A stretch of 59,501 nt of DNA. Source: Zygnema cylindricum (Eukaryota; Streptophyta; Zygnematophyceae; Zygnematales; Zygnemataceae). The position numbers and the translations under genes are program-made. Under the pieces are notes generated by a model. That model was not told the DNA's origin and ran no database searches. It saw nothing but the letters and a program-made list of their open reading frames with translations. Location: contig JBBHKE010001484.1 in the NCBI GenBank assembly GCA_037447655.1, positions 238,147 through 297,647 of the forward strand, written 5' to 3'. Below are positions 12,158 through 21,910 of this stretch, in pieces (position 1 is the stretch's first letter; each line of letters begins with the position of its first letter).

Positions 12158-12669
12158 GATGATTGCCTCGTGGGGATCCTCCACTCTTTGTTGGATCGTG
12201 GGGATTTTGATAGCGAGTCCGGGCCTACGCCTCGCATTGAGGCATCCCTTCCCGACAATGTAGGAGGGTTGGGTTTAACATCTACGACACGCATGTCACC
12301 TATTCTTTACTTGGTTGGTGCCTTATTGCCTCCACTCTTCTCTCTCGTTTTTTGGTTGAGGATTCTCATATTATTCTTACCGTTGTCCCTCTTCTTTTGA
12401 AGGATGTCTTTAATGATGGCCTCATGGGCATCCTTCAGAATTTGTTAGATCCTTTTTATCGTGATTTTGGACCGGCTTCGCATTAAGGCTTCCCTTCCCA
12501 TCACTATGGGAGGGTTGGGTTTAACTTTTATGGCATATATGGCGCATGCTGTCTACTTGGGGAGTGGGTGCATTGGTGCCACTACTAATCTCTCTCATTT
12601 TTTGGTCAGGGATGCTCCTTTTGTTGCAACCGTTGTCCCTCTCAATTTGGATGGTGTCTTTGTCGTCCA
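12158..12669 (+). repeat. Tandem duplication of a LINE RT C-terminal segment, period 256
   Basis: Copies at 12158-12413 and 12414-about 12669 both run GATGRYYKCCTC..., then CTTCCC..., then GGAGGGTTGGGTTTAAC. The copies differ by many substitutions. A third, more diverged copy of the STT-APIAYLxSWC part lies at about 23100-23270, beyond element A. Confidence 0.65.
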
Positions 12670-12868
12670 ACAATCCATTTTTGTAGTTGCCTGTTTTGTT
12701 CCTCCTCTTGTTTTGTCCGATATGCCAGTTATCTCTGACACTCTGAGACCTCCATTGGTACTCAGAGTAGGCAGCTTACTAGAAGCCCCTAGGATAGCCT
12801 CAGTCCTTTAGTCTTTGTATGAGTATTACTGACACCTTGACAAAATACAAACTAACCAGACTGCAGCC

Positions 12869-12930
12869 CTTAGAAGAGCAGACTGCCCTTGGAAGAGCAA
12901 ACTGCCCTGGGAAGAGCAGACTCCCCTGGG
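12869..12930. repeat. 19-bp minisatellite inside the 3' LTR
   Basis: Three copies of GGAAGAGCAGACTGCCCTT-like sequence occur here; the 5' LTR has only one copy at about 21269. The expansion therefore arose in this LTR after insertion, or was lost in the other. Confidence 0.75.
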
Positions 12931-12995
12931 TCTACTAAAAAAAGAATCCTTGAATTTGCTCCACTAAGCAGTTAATTATCAATGGTCAAAGATGA

Positions 12996-13005
12996 CCTTT
13001 TATAG
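12996..13005 (-). promoter_or_regulatory. Probable TATA box of the 3' LTR of element A
   Basis: The minus strand reads CTATAAAAGG followed by TCATCTTTGACCATTG. The same arrangement occurs in the 5' LTR at 21355-21363, about 220 bp before the LTR end, which suits an R-U5 start. Confidence 0.6.
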
Positions 13006-13022
13006 AGGAGCTCTCTAGAAGA

Positions 13023-14059
13023 TGCAATTTTGTGTCCTCCATTGGACCACAGAATACAGGAAGCCTCTAGATAGTATTTAACTAACCCACTTCAAGCCAC
13101 AACCACTGCTGTCCAAAAAGGCAAAATGACAGTTTAACCGCACCCTTATGCAGCTTGGACTCCCCTGAGTCTGTAGAAAAAAGAATCACTGAAAACGGCC
13201 AACGAACCAATAAGTTATGAGGCAGTAAAAATGCCAATTTGTACAAACTCTCAAAGAGAGAGGTGACTACTTACCAAAATTTTCTAAGTCCTGATTCCCT
13301 CTAATGACTTCTATCTACTGAAGTACGGACCAATCAAATTACTGTACCGTACCAAAAAGTACTACTGCCGGTGTACCTTTTGTACGGCCTATGTACGACA
13401 AGGCTATTAAGCGGACGCGTGTCTGTTTTTCACTCGTCCGTACATTCCTCGAAATTCCTATGACCGAATGTCATCTCTCCACGTGGCTCCAGGTCATGCC
13501 ACATCACAAAATGCCAAAGCGACCACTCCGGGATTTGGACAATGATGTGCGCCGTTGGATTTGCAACGAGACGCAGTCTTAGCCGTTATAAATACTTGCG
13601 CGATATTTGTTTTGCTGTCAAAACAAAATGCGTGGTATTCGTTTTGAAAAAGTGTCGTACTTCGTACTTTCATAAAACTATATCTATGCAAGCCGTATTC
13701 ATTTTTAGTTAAATGAATTTGTTCCTCTTTATAGATATATATATCTATCACATACTATAACATTTAGCATTGGTCCTAGTCTTATAGGATAAAGTTGACC
13801 GCTATCGGCCAACTTGACGATCCGAAGGTACTGGGATCAAATCCCTGGTTCATCAGGTATATTTTTAGTAGCATACTAAAAATAACTGCCTGTTGAACTA
13901 AGGCAGCCATGGATTAACCACCCTCTCTATCCTTTTGTGACTACAACAAGTATAGGGGCTAGGGAGAGGAGGTGGAGGCAGGCTGTCCGTTCTTTTTCTT
14001 TTCTTTTATACTAACCTATTAAACCTAGAAAATACTATAGTAATCTATTATTTTCAACA
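13023..14059 (-). mobile_element. Solo Copia-type LTR (1,037 bp) nested in the 3' LTR of A
   Basis: It begins TGCAATTTTG and ends TTTTCAACA on the plus strand, flanked by GAAGA at 13018-13022 and 14060-14064. It is related to but distinct from the LTR of A (shared blocks around GTACGACAAGG, CTAGAAAATACT, and a T-arm-like GGGATCAAATCCC). There is no internal region, so it is a solo LTR, probably left by LTR-LTR recombination. Orientation is inferred from similarity to the LTRs of A. Confidence 0.9.
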
Positions 14060-14784
14060 GAAGAAAGAGGCGGCTACCTCTAATTTTCCTAAGTCCTAAA
14101 CCCCTCTCTAATCCCTCTACTATTGAAGTACCGAGCCAATTAATTCACTGTACAGTACAGAAAGGTACTTGGCCCGGAGTACTTTTTATACGACCATTAT
14201 ACGACATGGCCAAGAAGACGACGCCTGCCATATCTGGGTTCGCCATGGTATGTCCCGGAGATGCCGCTATCCAATGTCATGTTGCCACGTGTCACCCGGT
14301 GTGGCTGTGACCACAAACCGCCAAATTGTTTATTTCGTGATCCTAGCTTCTTCCTCCGTTGTCTGATTGATATCGACCTTAATTTATAGCCGTTTAAAAT
14401 ACAAGCAGTATTTTTCGATGTAATTCTATCTAACTATGTCTATGTGATTGTGGTCCGTTCATCGGTTAAATGAAATTCTCTATTTCTATGTCTTTAAGTA
14501 GCTATCATACCCTATATACTTCAACACAGGTGCTAGGCTACATGGTAACGACATTAGACTGTTTGGACGGACGGTAGGTACAAAGATCAAATCCTGGGTC
14601 CGTCAACATTTTTGGGAATTTTTACCAAAGGGCTGCCTTCTGACTCTAAGGGAAGCATAAGCAGCCATGGCTCTAGCTTCTTCTCCAGCCTTTAGCGACT
14701 ACGGGAAGTATGGGGGCTAGAGAGAGAAGTAAGAAGCATGTTGCCTCTGCTTTTTCCTGCTTATATTTAGATCTATTAACTAAC

Positions 14785-15336
14785 CTAGAAAATACCTAAG
14801 TAAACCTTTAATTTCAACACTCCCCTTATTTTCAAGTCACTTATACACTTAAGTCCACACTTCTTTCTGCTGACAAATAATTTAGGAGAAGGCACAAGCT
14901 TTGTCATTATGTCTGCCACCATCTCACTGTCTGGTCTATATTCTAGACTTATTATTTTGTTCTCCACCTTTTCCCTAACAAAGCTAAGTCTGATATCCAT
15001 GTGTTTTGCTTTAAAGTGATGTTTGGGATTAGCAGCAATTGCAATTGCTGCTTGATTATCACAGAATATTTTTTGAATTCCACTCTTAAGATGCCCCAAT
15101 TCACCAAGCAAGGATTTGACCCACATCAATTCCTTCACAGTAGAGCAAGATGCCATAAACTCTGCCTCTATGGTGGACTGAGCAATGACTTTTTGCTGCT
15201 TACTACTCCAGCAACAAGCACCATTCCCCATATACAACACATATCCAGATGTACATCTTCCCATCGGAGCATCCCCATAGCTGGCATCACTCCAAGTGGT
15301 GATGTCAGTATTTTCCCCACCCAGATGCAGCCATAA
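14785..15336 (-). pseudogene. Element A RNase H domain
   Basis: The C-terminal Copia RNase H is readable: WSDASYGDA with catalytic Asp, then TSGYV, QKVIAQSTIEAEFMA with catalytic Glu, CDNQAAIAIAANP with Asp, and KHMDIRLSFVREKV. It ends near EYRPDSEMVADIMTKLVPSPK, the usual Copia C-terminus. The frame runs to 14785, just into the LTR. The active-site acidic residues are all present, so this module looks intact although the element is not. Confidence 0.88.
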
Positions 15337-15347
15337 ATCCCTTTTTC

Positions 15348-15617
15348 CTATGAGATATCTGAGGACCCTCTTAACCGCTTCCCAATTCCTTTTGGTAAGA
15401 GCATTAGACTCCTACTTAGCACTCCTACAGCTGCTGCCAAATCTGGTCTGGTACAATTCATAAAATAAATCAGACTGCCCACTACCTGTCTGTATGGGAT
15501 AGTCTGTATAAACTTCTTCTCTTCAAGACCTAGTTCATCATCTACAATTAGGATATCTCTTTCCTCACTCCCCTCACTTCCCTTGTTTAGATCCATGGGA
15601 GTTGTACAACAGTTGGC
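15348..15617 (-). pseudogene. Element A RT to RNase H connection
   Basis: A separate frame encodes IPYRQVVGSLIYFMNCTRPDLAAAVGVLSR, typical of the Copia segment between reverse transcriptase and RNase H (consensus YRxxVGSLxYLxxxTRPDI). A stop and frame change separate it from the YVDD-containing piece to its right, so the polyprotein is broken here. Confidence 0.85.
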
Positions 15618-16093
15618 TTAGTCCATCTGAAATTTTTCCAACATGTTTCCAATTGCCTCTTTCTGAGTTAGTCTAATTATTATTTTTTCTCTATATCTCT
15701 CTACTTGTATTCCCACAATATATCTTGCCTCCCCCATGTCCTTCATTTCAAATCTTCCCTTTAGATTTGTTTTTAGTTTGTTTATTTTTTTCATTGACTT
15801 ACTCAGAACAAGCAAATCATCAACGTAAATTCCAATAAAGATGGCACCTTCCTCATCTTCAAAAACATAAATTGAATGATCTGAACTTATCTGGATGTAT
15901 CCCAATTCGGTAAGGAACTCATCAAGTTTCTTGTTCCATTGTCTGGGCGCCGGTTTCAAACCATAAAGAGATTTGATCAGCCGACATACCTTACTTTCCT
16001 CTCCTAGTTCCACGAATCCTTCCAGCTGAGGCATAACGATCTCCTCTACTAGTTCTCCATCTAAGAAGGCTGTCTTAATGTCCATCTGGTGTA
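15618..16093 (-). pseudogene. Element A reverse transcriptase, C-terminal part
   Basis: It starts at HQMDIKTAFLDGEL and contains KSLYGLKPAPRQWNKKLDEFL and GIYVDDLLVLSKS, the Copia RT catalytic YVDD box. It ends at EKFQMD followed by a stop. Its N-terminal half is on the other side of element N. The five bases ATTCT at 16094-16098 are the left copy of N's target duplication. Confidence 0.9.
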
Positions 16094-16098
16094 ATTCT

Positions 16099-16444
16099 TG
16101 TTGTTCTTTGGTCTAAAATAGACCGCAGAAGCGACCCAAACTATCATGCAAAAAGCTAAGCGAAGCTAGGCCAATGAATAATCATTTGAAATGCATCCTC
16201 CATTTAACATACAACAACATTTAGGGTTTCATGGAATAATCAACATAAATACACCCTATGACAACATCTAAGGTTTGATGGAATAATCGACATAAACAAA
16301 CCCTAGGACAAATGCATAAACAATGCATATCAAACATATATAAAAACATAAATAAATAATAACACACAAATGCATCACAGTTTTTAGGGTAGTCTGTGGT
16401 GCTTCCTAGGGTGAATCCATGGCTAGAAATGGCTATGGACAACA
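16099..16444 (+). repeat. Left LTR of element N (346 bp)
   Basis: TG...CA ends, directly followed by the primer-binding site. The last ~66 bp (from TTTTTAGGGTAGTCTGTGG) match the two right-hand LTR copies; the upstream 280 bp do not. It includes a 47-bp direct duplication at 16214-16260 and 16261-16307 (ACAACATYTARGGTTT...). Confidence 0.75.
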
Positions 16445-16458
16445 GGTTATGGGCCCAC
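16445..16458 (+). other. Half-tRNA primer-binding site of element N
   Basis: GGTTATGGGCCCAC directly abuts the LTR end CA. It is the reverse complement of the anticodon arm of plant initiator tRNA-Met. The ATG inside opens only a short frame. Confidence 0.8.
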
Positions 16459-17192
16459 ACCCCATCTATCATATGTTAGGTTAAGTCGATGTAGGTTTTT
16501 GTCACACGCATTGTAGCGGGTTAATTTTGTTCTTGCTGGTTGTATTGCAATAATGGTGTCTTTGTACCCATGAGATCGGCCTTATCATAGTGTTGGTATG
16601 TGCCGAGTTTAATCTTGCATCGCCCCAAGGGTTAACTTAGTGACAGTGCCGAAATGTCTACCCTCAATGAAAATGATTAATTATGAGAAATGATATTTTA
16701 GTTTTGGAAAATACATATTCGTTTGATGGAGAAATGTGGAAGGTGGAAATTCGACGTTTGGGGGAGAGAGATCCGAAAGGTGGAGTTTTGACATGTGGTG
16801 GAGAGATCCAAATTTTGTGGATCGATGATTGTTGAAAATTGGATTTGTAATGTAGATTTTGAGTTGTTGGAAATTTTTGGGAAATGTGATATTATTAGAA
16901 TTTTTGGGAAAATACTATTTGTTAAGTGTATTTTTAATGGGAAATTTTGGGATCAGATTATTAAATGGAAAAGAAAAGAAAAAATTTTGAAATCTAGATT
17001 TGATATGGTTGAGGTATAAATTTTGAGTTGGGATATATTATTAGTGTGATCGTTTGGTTTTAATTCTTAGTTGATTTGTGACAGAATTGTGAGAAGTAGA
17101 TTCAGATTTAGATATTGTTGAGAAAAGATAAAATTTTGTTGTAATCGGAAAATGAAAATATATATTATGTATTATGAAACTTGGAAGGCATA

Positions 17193-17224
17193 TGGCGCAG
17201 CGGAAGCGTGGTGGGCCCATAACC
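17193..17224 (+). other. 32-nt initiator tRNA-Met 5'-half sequence joined to an LTR end
   Basis: The plus strand reads TGGCGCAGCGGAAGCG, then TGGTGGGCCCATAACC, matching plant tRNA-iMet from nucleotide 8 (start of the D arm) through the anticodon CAT. It stops exactly where the inverted LTR begins (TGTTGTCC). The tRNA 3' half is absent, so it is not a tRNA gene. It extends 18 nt beyond the primer-binding site seen in N, so it is best explained as primer tRNA copied into cDNA. The tRNA comparison is from memory. Confidence 0.8.
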
Positions 17225-17987
17225 TGTTGTCCATAGCCATTTCTAGCCATGGATTCACCCTAGGAAGCACCACAGACTACCCTAAAAACAGCGTACTTTG
17301 GATACACACATAATTCAACAGAATTAACAAAACAAGCTGAAACTACATTTACAGATATTATCTAGGATATAAAATGACCTCACAAAGTTTCAGACAAAAA
17401 TAATAAACAGATTGATCACATCATCTAGTCAAAGTTGCAGAAAAACAGTCTGCCAGAACTTTGATCAGACAGGCTAACTTCACAATGAAGTAAAACACAG
17501 ACCAGGCACACCATAGACCTGAAAATCTGTGACAATATTAAAAATATAAATAGGAACTTTTTGGACCAAAAACTGTTTATGGTTATTTTTGGTAATTTTA
17601 TCTGAGGATTACTCTCAGATCTGATAGCGGAACTATCTGAAATTCTGCATGTTTGTTCCTATTTATATTTTTAATATTGTCACAGATTTTCAGGTCTATG
17701 GTGTGCCTGGTCTGTGTTTTACTTCATTGTGAAGTTAGCCTGTCTGATCAAAGTTCTGGCAGACTGTTTTTCTGCAACTTTGACTAGATGATGTGATCAA
17801 TCTGTTTATTATTTTTGTCTGAAACTTTGTGAGGTCATTTTATATCCTAGATAATATCTGTAAATGTAGTTTCAGCTTGTTTTGTTAATTCTGTTGAATT
17901 CTGTGTGTATCCAAAGTACGCTGTTTTTAGGGTAGTCTGTGGTGCTTCCTAGGGTGAATCCATGGCTAGAAATGCCTATGGACAACA
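17225..17987. repeat. 333-bp inverted LTR pair with 97-bp spacer
   Basis: Arms 17225-17557 and 17655-17987 are reverse complements with very few mismatches (for example GGC/GCC near the outer end). The outer ends are the LTR 3' ends (ACAACA). High arm identity indicates a recent origin or gene conversion. RNA from here would fold into a long hairpin. Confidence 0.95.
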
Positions 17988-17992
17988 ATTCT

Positions 17993-19113
17993 ATGGTTTC
18001 CGCAGCTGCCAGACTGAGAAGTATCCGGACCGAGGGAAACCTGACAACCAGAGCAAAGGTTTATTCGTAGTCTATTCCCTCTTTCTGAGTAAAACCTTTT
18101 GCCACTAATCGGGCCTTATACCGCTTAATGGTATTGCCCGGATTCAGTTTTAATTTGAAAACCCACTTACATCCAATTGGTTTCCGATCGGGTGGACAGT
18201 CCATCAACTCCCATGTATCAGCCGCCATTATTGAGGCCATCTCTTCATTGATGGTCGTCTTCCACCGGTTTCTTTCCGGGCAGTTCATTGCCTCTCCATA
18301 TGTTTGAGGTTCATCCAGGTGAGACAGTTTAGTTACCTTGTTGTTAACTTGTTTCTCTTGAAGCCTTTTGCTGCTTTTTCTCCCTCCCTCAAAATTTGCG
18401 GCCGGAAAAGATGGTTCACGTGGATTCTTTTGAATCACCACGGCTTCTCCCTTGTCCCTCGGATCCATATACGTTTCCACCACGTCTTCCGCTTCAGGTA
18501 TAGGTGTCATTGGTGTTTCCAAGTCCAAGTCTTTCTCGATCTGTTTTGAATCTGCAAAAATATCATCCGAACCTGCAAGAGTATCATCTTCTTGGAGACC
18601 CGGATAGTTAGGAAGATGAAAGTCATCAGAATTGTCTGATTCAAATCTGATTTTGACTGAATTTGAGGATTTGAAAGGATCTACCGATTTCCCTTCATCC
18701 ATAGCTACCAGGTGCTTTACTATAATTAAATCTTCTCTCTTTAGATCATACACTGTATACCCTTTTACATCTTCATCATATCCCAGCAGGTATTCGGGTT
18801 TCCCTTTAGGATCTAGTTTCCAGTTATATTTATCTGTATCTAAACTGAAGACTTTACTACCGAAAACCTTTAAGTGAGAGAGATCTGGTTTTCCGCCGGT
18901 CCATTTCTCATACGGAGTTTGGCCTTTCACCGCCGAAGTTAGTAATCTATTTCTCAAATAATTAGCACAATTCATAGCTTCGGCCCAAAATCTTTTTCCT
19001 ATCCTTTTATCTGACAACATACTCTGGGCACTATCATTCAGTGTCCTATTCAATCTCTCGGCAACACCATTCTGTTCCGGGTTTTTCTGGATTTGTCTTT
19101 TGATGTTGCACAC
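17993..19113 (-). pseudogene. Element A integrase C-terminus and reverse transcriptase N-terminus
   Basis: A long frame (18061-19113) starts within integrase at NPEQNGVAERLNRTL, whose Glu is the third catalytic residue. It runs through KVFGSKVF and LLGYDEDVKGY, a Ser/Asp-rich linker, then the RT start (KPIGCKWVFKLKLNPG, RYKARLVAKGFTQKEGIDYE). A stop replaces Gln where Copia has YEQTFAPV. Decayed RT continues (RILLSLAAAETIEL) up to the N insertion. The 5' end of the frame overlaps the previous integrase piece by a frameshift. Confidence 0.9.
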
Positions 19114-19420
19114 CGTCCTCTCTTAAGAACTCCTCAAACTGATTGGAGGTATATTCCCCTCCATTGTCACTTCTCACTCTCTTTATTGAGGTCTTGTGAA
19201 GCTTCTCGGCCCATGTTTTATATTGTTTGAAATACTCCGGAGTTTTTGATTTGTTTTTCAAAAAACATACCCGAGAGTACCGAGACCAATCATCAATAAT
19301 GGTTAGCATAAATCTTTTCCCTCCGGGTGATGGCACTCTCGCTGGTCCCGAAATGTCCGTGTGTACCAAATCAAGAACTTTTTCTCCTTTATAGGTTGCT
19401 TCCTTTAGAAATGGTAATCT
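19046..19420 (-). pseudogene. Element A integrase catalytic core
   Basis: It reads LDLVHTDISGPARVPSPGGKR, IIDDWSRYSRVCFLK and KRVRSDNGGEYTSNQFEEF, giving both catalytic Asp residues of the DDE core. A frameshift near 19080-19110 moves to the frame with the catalytic Glu. Upstream, 19420-19590 still shows a decayed zinc-binding region (KRLGHVNLEKFKEM) with stops. Confidence 0.88.
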
Positions 19421-19561
19421 ATGTGCTTTACCCTAAGCACACCTCATGCAATCACTTCAATTCTCATTTTCCCCAAAGTGTATCCTTCAAATGCTCCCAT
19501 CTTTCCATTTCTTTAAACTTTTCTAGATTCACATGCCCAAGTCTCTTATAACAACATACTA

Positions 19562-19957
19562 TCATTGAAAGCGAGCATAGTAAAGTTTGAGTTTTTCATT
19601 ACTTAAAGCAAGCCTGCACATTCCTTGGCTACCTTTCTCAGCAGTGAAATATACATCTTCCTCAAAGCTAACTGTAAAAACTCCTTTTCTGGTTCTAGTT
19701 TCAAATCCTTTATCATCTAATACAGATGTAGAGATAAGGTTTTTGTTTAACTCCGAAATAAACAATACATCAGAGAACGTTACTATTGAGGTTTTTCCTT
19801 CCACTATGACTTTTAGATCTACCGATCCTACATAAGTAGTGGTCACTACCCTCCCATCCACATATTCAATCTCTACTGTAGGGATCTTTCTCAACTTAGT
19901 AAATAGATGGTTATCCTTGCATATGTGCATCGATGCACCTGAATCCACAATCTAGCC
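19562..19957 (-). pseudogene. Element A aspartic protease and pre-integrase region
   Basis: The catalytic motif VDSGASMHIC is intact, followed by VLFISELNKNLISTSVL, typical of Copia protease. The codon before IVDSGAS, usually Trp, is TAG, so the polyprotein is interrupted just upstream of the protease. Confidence 0.88.
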
Positions 19958-20199
19958 TCCTTCACCTTTTATTCCACCGAAAGCACATTTTTGCTTTCCT
20001 GGGATTTCAACTTCTGTCTTTGTCTCAAACTCCTCATCCAAAAGAAGTTCGTATTTGTCTCAAACTCCTCATCCAAAAGAAGTTCGTCGTCCTGCTCATC
20101 GGATTCCTCGTCGAGTACCTACGTGACAAGTGCGTTTTTCTTCCCTCGTGGCTGACCCCCGGTCTGCCCCTCCTTTATCCGAAGCTCAATCAATTTGGT

Positions 20200-21127
20200 A
20201 CATTCCGCCATGTAATGCCTGAGTTTCTTGCAAAAATGACAAAGCCCCTTAGGTCCCCTTGTTCAGGGCTCATCGGATTGATTTTTCTGGTCTTCCCCTC
20301 CATGACTTCTAAGGGTTTAACGTGAAACTTTGTTTCTCCAACTTGCTCCGGCCGCCAAGGCTTGTCCACTCTTAACTCCTCTCCGGATTTCGATTGTATT
20401 CTCTCGGACGAGGATCATACCAACTACCGAATTCCATATCCACCTGGAGTCTGGCAGATCCTGTACCCGGTTCACAATGTTCTCATACTCATCGGGTAGT
20501 TTCATCAGTAAGCAGTGAACTTTTTGCCTTCTCGATTTCTGCTTTTCCGGCACACTCTAACTCCATGAAGAGCATAACCAGCTCATGCTCGAGCATCTTC
20601 TCTCCTTTGTGAAAGTATCCATGTATCTTTTGCTCTGCCAACTTATGTTCTTGAATCGTACTGCTCCGGTACATATCTATAAGCGCATCCCACAAATCAG
20701 ATGCCCTTTCCACCTGCAAATGAGGATCTACAAGTCATTGTGTGAGATGACGGAGGATAAAGTGCTTGGCCGCCATGTTGTTGTAGTCCTAGCTATCGAT
20801 CTCATTCCCCTCATTCCTCGGAATAGGAGACATGAAAACAGAACCGTTTGCTATAGTTGAGGTTTTCTCTTTTTCTTTCCCCTTTTCCATCACGATGCTT
20901 TCTCCGTCTTTTGAGTCATCTGATGGCGGTGGATCAGGTTTTCTAGCAAATCTGCTTCCTCTAAACCTTCCTCTAAACCTTGGAGGTATAACAGGACCGG
21001 ATAGACGCTTTACTCGCCCACTCACTATTCCCCAAAATCATTTCTCACACAGGGCTCCTATCATCATACACTCCCAGTAGATGAATTGAATCGCGTTGAA
21101 TGTGGGCACCCTAGAGGGTGGGCCCAT
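20200..21127 (-). pseudogene. Element A Gag with zinc knuckle
   Basis: Gag begins at the ATG inside the primer-binding site (cat at 21125-21127): MGPPSRVPTFNAIQFIYW, the usual Copia Gag start. It then has stops and frame changes: RASDLWDALIDMYRS and LLMKLPDEYENIVNRVQDLPDSRW are readable in separate frames. A CX2CX4HX4C zinc knuckle (CHFCKKLRHYMAEC) sits at 20200-20241. It forms the virus-like particle shell and binds RNA in this family. Confidence 0.85.
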
Positions 21128-21131
21128 AACC
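21118..21131 (-). other. Half-tRNA-iMet primer-binding site of element A
   Basis: The minus strand reads GGTTATGGGCCCAC immediately after the LTR end TTGCA. Its ATG is the apparent Gag start codon. Confidence 0.85.
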
Positions 21132-21354
21132 TGCAACTCAGAGACCTCCATTGGTTCTCAGAGTAGGCAGTTTACTAGAAGCCTCTTAGGATACCCTCAA
21201 TCCCTTAGTCTTTGTATGAGTATAACTAACACCTTGACAGAATACAGACTGACTAGACTGTAGCCCTTGGAAGAGCACACTCCCTTGAGTCTACTACAAA
21301 AATATTCCTTAAATTTGCTCCCATGAGCAGTTAATTATCAATGGTCAAAGATGA

Positions 21355-21363
21355 CTTTTTATA
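21355..21363 (-). promoter_or_regulatory. Probable TATA box of element A 5' LTR
   Basis: TATAAAAAG on the minus strand, about 220 bp before the LTR end, with the same downstream motif as in related LTRs. Confidence 0.55.
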
Positions 21364-21910
21364 CAGGAGCTCTTTGGGAAAAAGAGGCGGCTACCTCTAA
21401 TTTTCCTAAGTCTTAAACCCCTCTATAATCCCGTTATTACTGAAGTACCGAGCCAATCAATTCACTGTACAGTACTAAAAGGTACTTGTCCCAGAGTACT
21501 TTTTGTACGGCCATTGTATGACATGGCCAAGAAGACGACGCATGCCATATCCGGGTTCGCCATGGTGTGTCTCGGAGATGCCGCTATCCAATGTCATGTT
21601 GCCACGTGTCACTCGGTGTGGCTGTGAACGCAAATTGCCAAATTGTCTATTCCGTGATCCCGACTTCTTCTTCCGCCGTCTGATTGATATCGGCCTTAAT
21701 ATATAGCCGTTTAAAATGCAACTAGTACTTTTCGATGTAATTCTATCTAATTATGTCTATGTGACTGGGGTCCGTTCATCAGTTAAATAAACGTATCTAT
21801 TTCCACGTCTTTAAGTAGCTATCGTACCCTATATACTTTAACAGGGGTGTTAGGCTACATAGTAACGGCATAAGACTATTTGGACGGACATTAGGTACCA
21901 GGATCAAATC

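Larger units (their letters stand above)
9900..12735 (+). mobile_element. Degenerate LINE-like repeat, left part (host of element A)
   Basis: A pyrimidine-rich plus strand with decayed frames. The best protein signal is at 12158-12600: ARIEASLPDNVGGLGLTS-like and YLVGA/YLGSG residues recall the C-terminal segment of LINE reverse-transcriptase proteins (typically GGLGL followed by AYLGSW). Reading frames are broken by many stops. The same sequence resumes at 22178 after element A, which is flanked by a 5-bp duplication ATCTC, so both parts were once contiguous. The type assignment is motif-based and tentative; the full 5' boundary is not defined. Confidence 0.45.
12736..14819 (-). repeat. 3' LTR of element A, split by a solo LTR
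   Basis: The left piece 12736-13022 aligns with 21132-21375 of the 5' LTR. The right piece 14060-14819 aligns with the rest, ending ...AATTTCAACA. A PPT-like AAGGGGAG (minus strand) adjoins it at 14820-14827. The inferred TATA box reads CTATAAAAGG on the minus strand at 12996-13005. Confidence 0.88.
16099..17987 (+). mobile_element. Element N: chimeric LTR-derived insertion with an inverted LTR pair
   Basis: Inserted in the RT gene of A, flanked by ATTCT at 16094-16098 and 17988-17992; starts TGTTGTTC and ends GGACAACA. Parts: left LTR 16099-16444, PBS GGTTATGGGCCCAC (16445-16458), non-coding interior 16459-17192, tRNA-iMet 5'-half sequence 17193-17224, an LTR in inverse orientation 17225-17557, a 97-bp spacer, and a direct LTR 17655-17987 (or from TG at 17650). 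The left LTR shares only its last ~66 bp with the other two. No protein-coding capacity is seen. Most likely a non-autonomous (TRIM-like) element rearranged by self-integration or template switching. Confidence 0.8.

Noticed and set aside
17193-17224. Functional tRNA gene
   Set aside because: Only the 5' half is present; the sequence switches to an LTR right after the anticodon loop.
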